Assembly: GCA_044449065.1 (NCBI GenBank)
Contig: JBIOHP010000008.1
Coordinates: forward strand, 98,494 to 162,493
DNA length: 64,000 nucleotides
Reading direction: 5' to 3'
Source of the DNA: JBIOHP01 sp044449065
GTDB taxonomy: Bacteria; Bacteroidota; Ignavibacteria; UBA10030; SZUA-254
In this document: positions 57,911 to 64,000 of the stretch, piece by piece
How the letters are laid out: the number at the start of each line of letters is the position of its first letter
How positions within the stretch are numbered: the first letter of the stretch is position 1
Notes under the pieces: generated by a model
Seen by the model: the letters and a program-made list of their open reading frames with translations, nothing else
Told to the model about the DNA's origin: nothing
Database searches by the model: none
Program-made: the position numbers and the translations under genes

Positions 57911-59053
57911 TTATCCCTGAAACTGGAGAAGAAATTTGCACACCAAAGGTGTGCCGTTTTCAACGCGTGTGCGTTTGATATTTTGCCGGATCGATTGCAA
58001 AACCGATGTATCTGAGATCAGTCGATCTATAATTTGCGGCAACTGGTGAACGCGACGTTCATATATTCCAATGGCATGTTCCCGAAGAAAATCCACATTG
58101 CCCCGCTCTTGTTCCCATAAGTAACGGTTCACTACGGGGATTTTTCCGCAATGCAATATTTCCATAAACGTTGAAGCGCCGCACTTTGTGACGACAACAT
58201 CAGATATGGCGATAAATTCGTGAACATTGTCGACATATCCGAATACTTTTAACGATGAATGCCCGGTGAACTGCTGTAATTGTATAACCCTTTTATAGAA
58301 CTTTTCGTTTCTTCCGCAGATACACAAAATCTCAGCTTTGTGTGAAAGTTGCAGCAGCCGTTTGACGATTCGAAATCCATTTGGCATCCCATCGGCGCCG
58401 CCTAACAGGAGGATGATTTTCTTAGTAGGATCCAAAAGAAGGCGATGTTTGAGATGCGAGAGTTCCTCGTCGGTGCGCATTTCGGAATATTTCGGATGGA
58501 GTACATAGGGAAAAACACGAAGCTGTTCATCCGGAATACCAAGGTGCAGACAATGTTTTTTTAACTGCGTGCTGAACAGAATATAGTACAGATGTTTTCG
58601 CGCGAACCACATTGGGTGGGCAGTGTACGGATCGGTGACGACGACGACAGTGGGAATGGTTAACGCGTGGCGTTCAAGAATATCGGCTACGGGTTTAATC
58701 AGGAGAAAATGGAAGATGGCGATTTTTGCCGGTCGCTCCCGAAGAATGTACGATTCCAGCCGCTTCGAGATATAGTGCGATACCACCGCAGCGCTCAACC
58801 ACCGCAACAATGCAATTTTATGAATCGCATAAACAATTGCGTAAACCCACGGTGCGGATGACTGCATCCATCGATACGAGTCCTCGACCATGAAGTGAAG
58901 GAATCTCGGCGCTCCGGTAAATCCATCGTGGAGGACCGTCTCAATAGTGTCAGGCGATTCTGCGCGCAGTGCTTCTTGCAATGATCGTGCGGGGGCAAGG
59001 TGTCCTCCGCCGGTATTCAGGTATAAGAAAAGATACGAACCGTTTCGTTTCAT
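57911..59053 (-). CDS. MGDG-synthase-like glycosyltransferase (GT28 type)
   Basis: A 380-residue glycosyltransferase related to monogalactosyldiacylglycerol synthase and processive diacylglycerol glucosyltransferases. The N-terminal 'YLNTGGGHLAPARSLQEAL' is the MGDG_synth acceptor-side motif. The C-terminal Rossmann half has 'IILLLGGADGMPNG', 'VFGYVDNVHEFI' and 'KCGASTFMEILHCGKIPVV', the GT28 donor-binding region. I use the ATG at 59053, next to the motif; an upstream start at 59137 would add 28 residues inside the previous gene. Likely makes a membrane glycolipid. Acceptor and sugar are not identifiable. Confidence 0.85.
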   Translation of the reverse strand: MKRNGSYLFLYLNTGGGHLAPARSLQEALRAESPDTIETVLHDGFTGAPRFLHFMVEDSYRWMQSSAPWVYAIVYAIHKIALLRWLSAAVVSHYISKRLESYILRERPAKIAIFHFLLIKPVADILERHALTIPTVVVVTDPYTAHPMWFARKHLYYILFSTQLKKHCLHLGIPDEQLRVFPYVLHPKYSEMRTDEELSHLKHRLLLDPTKKIILLLGGADGMPNGFRIVKRLLQLSHKAEILCICGRNEKFYKRVIQLQQFTGHSSLKVFGYVDNVHEFIAISDVVVTKCGASTFMEILHCGKIPVVNRYLWEQERGNVDFLREHAIGIYERRVHQLPQIIDRLISDTSVLQSIRQNIKRTRVENGTPLVCKFLLQFQG

Positions 59054-59060
59054 AATTTCG

Positions 59061-60476
59061 TTATCGCAATAAAGGAGAGCTTTCGGATTGAGGCAATGAG
59101 CCCCCGGAAAGGATATCCCGTATTTTATACAGACCAAGTTTTCGGGCTTTCAAAAAACCCGACCAAGCCGCCTCTGCAAGCCGACCATTTTCGAGCATAT
59201 CGATAAGCCACTGGTGCGCAAATTCAGGTTTCTCCTGCTTGACGCCTGCCTGGATTTCCCTCAACCAGCGTCTATTGAATTTCTCCTGAGGCCCGATTGC
59301 CGGCGCCATGATAATCGGCAGTCCGAGGGCGCAGTAAAACGATAGTTCGCTCGGTTTCGTCCAGAGGATATCGGTGGAATGCAAGAGGAACGTGAATTCT
59401 TCATAATAATGATCGAAGTTCGGCGATGAGAACACGGCAATTTCTTCAGATGAGCACTGAAGCGAATCGCGTACCTCCAGAAAATATTTGCCAATCTCTT
59501 CATGAATTCCTGCAACGAGGTTGAGTTTCACTTTTCCTTGCTTAATAAAATCTTTTAAGCTCATAGCGATCTTAGCGCCAATCTCCCGTTGTGCGCCCGC
59601 GCCTCCGACAGCATATGTGATCGTTAAAGGCGATTTTGAATTACCTCGTTCCGATGAGTTCTCCCTACCGAGATAATGTTCAACGTTTTTCCCGTGGAGG
59701 GGAAAAAAGCGGTTGCATGGATCAAGGCGAATTAGACGGTGCATAAGATTTCGCTTTAATACCGGCAGGTTTGAGCCGCCGAGGAGTTCTTCGGGCAGAG
59801 GAAATCCTGTCAAGAAGACCTGTTCCCGCCGAACACCATATGCTTGCAACCGTTGTGCGGCTTTTCCACAAGGAGCAAAATACTGAATGCGGCTCTCCGA
59901 TGGATCTTTCACTACCCAGATGCGATTGAGATCGGCGTCGCAGATAATACAGTAAACCGGTTCAATGGAACCCGCGAGGTCCGCCGCAATTGCGGGTGCG
60001 TAGAATGAAGTGACCATTGGGAGCGCCCGAGTCTGGATTTCATGCAGCGCACCCGAACAAAGACCCCTGCGAATGAACGCGCCTAATACTTCAACCGGCA
60101 ACGTCCCGTGTGAAAGATCCCGAACCGGATAAAACGGAGGGATGGAAAGCATTCTTTCCAATATCCCGAATAAATATATTCCAATAATGGGAAAATTTCG
60201 AGCACGAGAAAGCCCGGCATATATGGCAACCAATCTTTCCCATAGTTTTCGTTCCAGAGGAGAGGCATTATCGTTCTCTCCAAGGATCAAAACCTGACGG
60301 TTGGCAAGAGATCGCAGGGGATAAGCCGCCCGCCTGTGTCCATATCCCATATCTGCGGCAACAAGCCAAATTGCGCCTTGCGAGTTTGCTTGTTCTAGAG
60401 TGCGCGAGGAATCCCGGAGATTATCGGACACCATTTCCACGGTAGTATTATTGTGCAAACTCTGGAAGTAATCCAT
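59061..60476 (-). CDS. Second, diverged MGDG-synthase-like glycosyltransferase
   Basis: About 471 residues. 'LVAADMGYGHRRAAYPLRSL' near the N-terminus parallels the GGGH motif of its neighbour but with Tyr in the glycine run. The C-terminal part has 'AVGGAGAQREIGAKIAMSL' and 'LWTKPSELSFYCALGLPII', like a GT28 donor domain. It is much longer between the two halves. The start is uncertain: ATG at 60476 overlaps the upstream phosphoesterase gene by 29 nt, while ATG at 60434 would not overlap. Both halves of a GT-B fold seem present; activity is not certain given the altered motif. It precedes its paralogue by 7 nt. Confidence 0.72.
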   Translation of the reverse strand: MDYFQSLHNNTTVEMVSDNLRDSSRTLEQANSQGAIWLVAADMGYGHRRAAYPLRSLANRQVLILGENDNASPLERKLWERLVAIYAGLSRARNFPIIGIYLFGILERMLSIPPFYPVRDLSHGTLPVEVLGAFIRRGLCSGALHEIQTRALPMVTSFYAPAIAADLAGSIEPVYCIICDADLNRIWVVKDPSESRIQYFAPCGKAAQRLQAYGVRREQVFLTGFPLPEELLGGSNLPVLKRNLMHRLIRLDPCNRFFPLHGKNVEHYLGRENSSERGNSKSPLTITYAVGGAGAQREIGAKIAMSLKDFIKQGKVKLNLVAGIHEEIGKYFLEVRDSLQCSSEEIAVFSSPNFDHYYEEFTFLLHSTDILWTKPSELSFYCALGLPIIMAPAIGPQEKFNRRWLREIQAGVKQEKPEFAHQWLIDMLENGRLAEAAWSGFLKARKLGLYKIRDILSGGSLPQSESSPLLR

Positions 60477-61260
60477 ATTGCTCTGTGAGAGGTGTTTTGG
60501 ATTCCGTAATTGTCGCTTCTTCGAAACGGTGCAAGAGGATAGCCCCCTGGGAAATTGACAGGTAAGTCGAGGGATATTCTGTCCATGAGCCGCTATTTGC
60601 ATATTGAACATCGCCCTCTACCAGTTCGGGATGGTGCGTGTGTCCGCAACAAACTTTTGAAATAAGAATCTGTTTTGCATAGTTTATCGCTCCAAGGCGG
60701 ACTTTTTCAGTGCATCGTAGGAACACTTTACTGTTCGTTTTTGCGAACCGGGCGATGCGGTGTGATCGATCGATATACTGCAAAAAGCGGTAAACAAGGT
60801 CGGCAAGCCAAGTGATGCCGGGGTGTGTTTCGACAAAATCGTCGAATTGGTGACCATGGAGGATTAAAACTTTTTGTCCCCCGCTCTGCACGGTGTGCAA
60901 ATCAACTACGGAGACGCCTAACAGATGTGAAATCATTTCGGCAGGTCCATCATGGTTACCGCAGACCCATGTTATGGGCACTTTATCGGATAGTTTTCGG
61001 AGGAGGGAAAGAACGTTCCAGTGGTGTTTTTTCAACCGGCGAAAATCCATCGAATCGAAGACATCGCCATTCAGAACCAATTCGCGTGGGCGAAGTGTTT
61101 GATGAACGATTTTTTGTAAAAATGCGGACAGTTGCAAAGCCCGGCAATTTGTGCTTCCCAGATGGAGATCGGATAAGATAATTGCGTCGATATTGAATGG
61201 AACACTTGATCCAGAATAGTTCACAAAATTCGGGGTATCTGTCTTTTGGAATTCCTGCAT
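60448..61260 (-). CDS. LpxH-like calcineurin-type phosphoesterase
   Basis: A 270-residue metallophosphoesterase with 'AIILSDLHLGS', 'LVLNGDVFDSMDF', 'WVCGNHDG', 'LILHGHQFDDFV' and 'CCGHTHHPEL', i.e. all di-metal ligand motifs. The arrangement matches UDP-2,3-diacylglucosamine hydrolase (LpxH) and its many paralogues, which act on lipid or nucleotide-linked pyrophosphates. It lies first in a four-gene minus-strand run with two glycolipid-type glycosyltransferases and a sugar nucleotidyltransferase, so a role in envelope glycolipid synthesis is plausible (inference). It may equally be a paralogue with another substrate. Confidence 0.85.
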   Translation of the reverse strand: MQEFQKTDTPNFVNYSGSSVPFNIDAIILSDLHLGSTNCRALQLSAFLQKIVHQTLRPRELVLNGDVFDSMDFRRLKKHHWNVLSLLRKLSDKVPITWVCGNHDGPAEMISHLLGVSVVDLHTVQSGGQKVLILHGHQFDDFVETHPGITWLADLVYRFLQYIDRSHRIARFAKTNSKVFLRCTEKVRLGAINYAKQILISKVCCGHTHHPELVEGDVQYANSGSWTEYPSTYLSISQGAILLHRFEEATITESKTPLTEQYGLLPEFAQ

Positions 61261-61353
61261 TCATTCTTTAAGTGTATGTTAACAGAAAGAGTATATTTGT
61301 CAGATTCATATAACATAATCTATTGAATAGTTATTATCGGAATATTAACGATG

Positions 61354-61369
61354 TGTTAACAAATCATTA
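61354..61369 (-). promoter_or_regulatory. Relative of the shared upstream element (minus strand)
   Basis: Reading the minus strand, TAATGATTTGTTAACA matches the first 16 bases of the 42-bp element at 13 positions. It lies ~95 bases before the LpxH-like gene start, a distance like that of the plus-strand copies. Confidence 0.3.
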
Positions 61370-61651
61370 TCTTCTTTGAATTCAACAACCTATATAGATT
61401 TGATAAACTATTTTATCATGAATATCCCGTATCACCCAATGATTTGATATGTTGTTGATGAAATATATAATAATATATAATCGCCAAAATTAGCTTAAAA
61501 AGAGAGAAAGAAGATCATATGATCATATAATGGAATATCAGAATCCCTCTTTTATATCAGACTGTTGGAAGTTTTGCACCGATTAATGAATTAAGATGAA
61601 TGGACTGTGTTTTCTACCGGATGAGCGTCGATCCTTGTTAAACATGTATAA

Positions 61652-61864
61652 TCGATAAAAAGGGAGGTCGAGACATTATTCGAGACTTTATTAAAGAGTA
61701 GCAATCTTGGCGTTGGTATTTACCAAACCCGATTTAATGGGGTGAACTCGCCAACTGGGTGGTCCGTTTATTCCACCGGAACGGCAAGCATAGATGATCC
61801 TCGATGGATTTTATTACCGGAACAGAGGATGCATCTCCGTTTTGCAATGAACGAAATTATTTGA
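61652..61864 (+). pseudogene. Decayed fragment of a T9SS type A sorting domain
   Basis: A start-less 70-codon open stretch ending in TGA at 61862 encodes 'REVETLFETLLKSSNLGVGI' followed by 'YQTRFNGVNSPTGWSVYSTG'. This parallels the sorting-domain pattern 'GREVATLV....AG.YQ..FNGSN..SG.YFYRL' seen in the four intact copies here. After the 'SPTG' position the match is lost in this frame, suggesting indels. The upstream body of the parent gene is not recognisable. Confidence 0.45.
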
Positions 61865-61886
61865 AGATTTTGTAATACGGAGGATA

Positions 61887-62258
61887 TTAAGCGATTTTAC
61901 ACGGTATCATAGCGTCTTCGTTATATGAATAGACCGCGCATAACCGGTGATATCCGTCTGCGACGATTACTTTTCCATTGGCTGAATCTCTAATCAGAAG
62001 GAGAGGGGATAGTTGATTCCCCGATAGTATTTTCTGCCGGTCTTTTTCTACATGAGTATTACTGATTCCGAGCAAGGATAGACCGGACGCTCTGAATATA
62101 TCTTTTGCTTTGAACTCTGAAATCGGTGCATTTTTCAATTTATTCACATAAGCGTTGGCCGTTTTTTCATCGTAAATGAGGCATAAGTACGAAAGAGCTG
62201 CCGGATAATTGTGATCTTTTGGTTCGTCCTGCCACTTGATTTGTGCCTTATCTGACAT
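61887..62258 (-). CDS. Small ParB/sulfiredoxin-fold-like protein
   Basis: A 123-residue protein. Its C-terminal half, 'ILSGNQLSPLLLIRD' then 'VIVADGYHRLCAVYSYNED' and 'IPCKIA', follows the ParB N-terminal-domain pattern (strand, then D/G-x-x-H-R-L-x-A, then V-P). It lacks the helix-turn-helix and partner regions of chromosome-segregating ParB. Such small stand-alone proteins may bind nucleotides. It has no close operon partner; function unknown. Confidence 0.6.
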   Translation of the reverse strand: MSDKAQIKWQDEPKDHNYPAALSYLCLIYDEKTANAYVNKLKNAPISEFKAKDIFRASGLSLLGISNTHVEKDRQKILSGNQLSPLLLIRDSANGKVIVADGYHRLCAVYSYNEDAMIPCKIA

Positions 62259-62339
62259 TTTTAACGTTTAGTTCCTTTCTTAATGAAAAGTTGCGGGTTT
62301 AGGATAAACAAAAATCAACATTGTACATTCCATTTCACT

Positions 62340-62717
62340 TTAGTCCCAATAGGCGCCGATGATGATGAGCGCTGCCGCGCTCGAAAATATTAATGGGCAG
62401 AGTTTGAATGCTATAAAAGAATTTCTGAATCCGGTGAACAATGAAACGACGGATAAAACATTTAGAACTGTAAACGAGGTCCAGTACACTCCTTGGGAAA
62501 CCAAACTCCTTCGATCCATGTATGTCGCGACGGCAACAAGTACACCGATAAAGATAAGGGCAATTCCCTCGGTAATCCATTCCATTGTAATAATCCGCTT
62601 GTTATCCGGTGTTATATCGCCGAACGCAGATACAACATTTCGGGTGGGGAATAAGTGTGCGATTCCCCAACCGATTGGCATGAGTGAACCGACATAGATC
62701 ACTATTGTACCATTCAT
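62340..62717 (-). CDS. Small four-helix membrane protein, unknown
   Basis: A 125-residue hydrophobic protein with four likely membrane helices: around residues 3-20, 46-66, 77-97 and 104-122. A polar loop 'GDITPDNKRIITMEW' lies between the first two. I recognise no family motif with confidence. It lies 81 nt upstream, in transcription order, of the ParB-like gene on the same strand. No regulatory signal is evident. Confidence 0.6.
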   Translation of the reverse strand: MNGTIVIYVGSLMPIGWGIAHLFPTRNVVSAFGDITPDNKRIITMEWITEGIALIFIGVLVAVATYMDRRSLVSQGVYWTSFTVLNVLSVVSLFTGFRNSFIAFKLCPLIFSSAAALIIIGAYWD

Positions 62718-62939
62718 GATTCTAAGGTTATGTTTTTGATACGATTTCTTCTAAAATAACTCATCACACAACCAAGTGTGTTTAGTTATTTTGATTTAAG
62801 GCAATTTTTTCACGCGGTTCAAGATACGTGAAATTCTGAATTTTATCAACTACAATTGCGAAATTCCCAGTGTAGCGAGGAATAACTTTTAGCGGTAAAG
62901 TTTAGGGTTGGAAAGTGTTTTGAGGCGGAAATTTTAGAT

Positions 62940-63296
62940 TTAAAGAGGCGATGGTTTGTCGAACAGCGCCTTTTTTGCGTCCTCAAAGTTTTGATAGATA
63001 GGAATGAGGGTATTAATATGTGTTTGTTCGAGCACCCGTTCCACAAACGGTTGAGGATTGAGCAATACCATCTTCCCCCTACGAAGCTTTAAGGATCTTG
63101 CTGCACTGACCAGCGCGCCAATGCCGATGGAAGCCATGAAATCAACCTGCGATAGGTCCAACACAATTAACGCTTTTTCAACGGTGAATTCCAATGCTAA
63201 TTTTAAATCAATCTTTTGAGTTCCTTCTATATCCATTCGCCCGAAAAGATCAATTTTCTTGATTCCTTCTTCCAACATTTGAACTGCCATTTCCAT
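62940..63296 (-). CDS. STAS-domain anti-sigma-factor antagonist-like protein
   Basis: A ~119-residue single STAS domain: 'KKIDLFGRMDIEGTQKIDLK', then 'ALIVLDLSQVDFMASIGIGA' with Ser in the usual phosphorylation position, then 'KMVLLNPQPFVERVLEQT'. Such proteins bind an anti-sigma factor or serine kinase in partner-switching control. I chose the ATG at 63296; the frame opens further to a TTG at 63341 that adds a charged 15-residue stretch. No kinase or phosphatase partner is in the window. Confidence 0.85.
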   Translation of the reverse strand: MEMAVQMLEEGIKKIDLFGRMDIEGTQKIDLKLALEFTVEKALIVLDLSQVDFMASIGIGALVSAARSLKLRRGKMVLLNPQPFVERVLEQTHINTLIPIYQNFEDAKKALFDKPSPL

Positions 63297-63341
63297 ACGT
63301 AATCTTTCTTTCTCCTCAATATCTAAAATTATGTCTCTCAA

Positions 63342-63895
63342 GCCCCTCTAACTTGTCGCGGGTTTGATTGTGAATAACAACAAAATATAAAACCATAGCG
63401 TTATGTTTAACACCGTTGCAGGAGTGAGAGTTCCGGAGATCGTTGGAAGTATCATGTGATCTCCATTATAGAGATATAATCGTTCCAAGCATTTTTTAAT
63501 TATCCGTCGAAACCATGGAATCTCCATCGGTGTAAGGCAGAGCCAATTTTATAATCATTTGGTAATCGAATCTCAATAATTCCATAATGTATGATGTGTA
63601 TATTTCGACTCAATATCTAATTGAGTGATCGTAGCATTACGATGAAAATGTAAGGGCACAAAATGGAGATCAATCAGAGTGAGAGGGGCCTGTCGGGTAT
63701 AGTTATCCTGAATAACTGCTGAATCTCTATCTGTTTTAGATCCTTTATAAAATCCTCGTCCCAGTTTCCGATCCATAATTTGCTCGGATTGTACTAACAG
63801 ATACTTCTTAGACAAGTTTTCAAACTAATCAAAGAATAATTTATCGTCGATTTTAGGCGCCACTAAATTAAAACAACATTACAGCGAGGTTATTT
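63342..63895. other. 554-nt intergenic region
   Basis: No convincing gene. It holds a relative of the shared upstream element at 63552-63593 and, at its end, the ribosome-binding site GAGG of the exported-protein gene at 63896. Confidence 0.55.
63552..63593 (+). promoter_or_regulatory. Relative of the shared upstream element
   Basis: TAATCATTT then GTAA match the element's start and AATGTAT matches its end with exactly the same 34-base offset as in the copies at 23647 and 39660; the centre differs. It lies ~300 bases before the gene at 63896. Confidence 0.35.
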
Positions 63896-64000
63896 ATGAG
63901 AAGATTGTTTAGTGTTTTATTTGTCCTCGGCATGTGCATTTTCACTGTAAGCAGCATGTACGGTCAGGCATTCCATATCAAAGTTTACGCAACAGATGGA
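63896..64000 (+). CDS. Start of an exported protein (3' partial)
   Basis: Thirty-five codons run off the right edge. The ATG follows GAGG by 7 bases. The N-terminus is a clear signal peptide: 'MRRLFSVLFVLGMCIFTVSS' with probable cleavage after 'MYGQA'. The mature part begins 'FHIKVYATDG'. Too little is present for a function; the style matches the other exported proteins here. Confidence 0.8.
   Translation, partial: MRRLFSVLFVLGMCIFTVSSMYGQAFHIKVYATDG

Larger units (their letters stand above)
61261..61886. other. 626-nt intergenic region with AT-rich DNA and gene remnant
   Basis: It contains a relative of the shared upstream element on the minus strand (61354-61369), an AT-rich stretch with overlapping palindromes GATCATATGATC and ATATGATCATAT (61513-61528), and a decayed sorting-domain fragment (61652-61864). 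No intact gene is seen. Confidence 0.55.

Noticed and set aside
61470..61530. AT-rich stretch with overlapping palindromes as a replication origin
   Set aside because: No DnaA-box cluster was recognised and no replication gene is nearby.
63573..63815. An 80-codon minus-strand reading frame
   Set aside because: It needs a TTG start with no ribosome-binding site, has no recognisable domain, and overlaps a plausible upstream element of the gene at 63896. Probably chance.

Overview
The window looks like a chromosomal segment of a Gram-negative bacterium of the Bacteroidota/Chlorobiota/Ignavibacteriota type, most like Ignavibacteria. The basis is several very large exported proteins ending in a type A type IX secretion (T9SS) sorting domain of the 'QNYPNPFNPST' kind, a PorV/PorQ-family outer-membrane protein, a TonB-dependent receptor with a carboxypeptidase-regulatory-like N-terminus, many lipoproteins, and moderate GC with AT-rich intergenic DNA. 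No phage, insertion sequence, CRISPR array or plasmid function was seen.

Layout. 1-9182: C-terminal part of a giant exported protein (M28 aminopeptidase end, beta-rich passenger, 19 InlB-type repeats of which 18 are in tandem, T9SS domain). 9393-9466: tRNA-Arg(UCU). 9647-22675 (minus strand): a compact nucleoside and deoxynucleoside salvage/catabolism block. In transcription order it holds a deoxynucleoside kinase, then cytidine deaminase, pyrimidine-nucleoside phosphorylase, thymidine kinase, a BMP-type lipoprotein, an ABC ATPase, two ABC permeases, an NCS2-like permease, deoxyribose-phosphate aldolase and a two-domain ALDH16-type aldehyde dehydrogenase. 22950-27235: a NadR-like P-loop protein, an OPA-type MFS transporter, a small secreted protein, a P-loop protein and a small GIY-YIG-like protein. 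27747-39468 (plus strand): an envelope gene run of exported 5'-nucleotidase, large exported protein with a variant sorting domain, YCF48-repeat lipoprotein, TonB receptor, PorV-like protein and NHL-like lipoprotein. 39807-56978: three large T9SS cargo proteins (1065, 2889 and 1635 aa); the last carries a phospholipase-D-like domain with two HKD motifs. 57060-61260 (minus): SpsF-like nucleotidyltransferase, two MGDG-synthase-like glycosyltransferases and an LpxH-like phosphoesterase. 61261-64000: a decayed sorting-domain remnant, small minus-strand genes (ParB-like, membrane protein, STAS) and the first codons of another exported protein.

The genes suggest one theme, as inference. An exported PLD-type phosphodiesterase and an exported 5'-nucleotidase could turn extracellular nucleic acid into nucleosides. 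The ABC transporter would import them, and the cytoplasmic enzymes would either phosphorylate them or degrade them to free base, glyceraldehyde 3-phosphate and acetaldehyde, the last oxidised to acetate by the adjacent ALDH16. A phosphopentomutase, needed to join phosphorylase to aldolase, is not in the window.

The less expected signals are a 42-bp element repeated with 38/42 identity before two unrelated genes (weaker relatives before three more), a perfect 18-bp palindrome just upstream of the deoxynucleoside kinase, a 1647-nt higher-order duplication in the InlB-type repeat array, and a C-terminal module shared by two T9SS cargo proteins.
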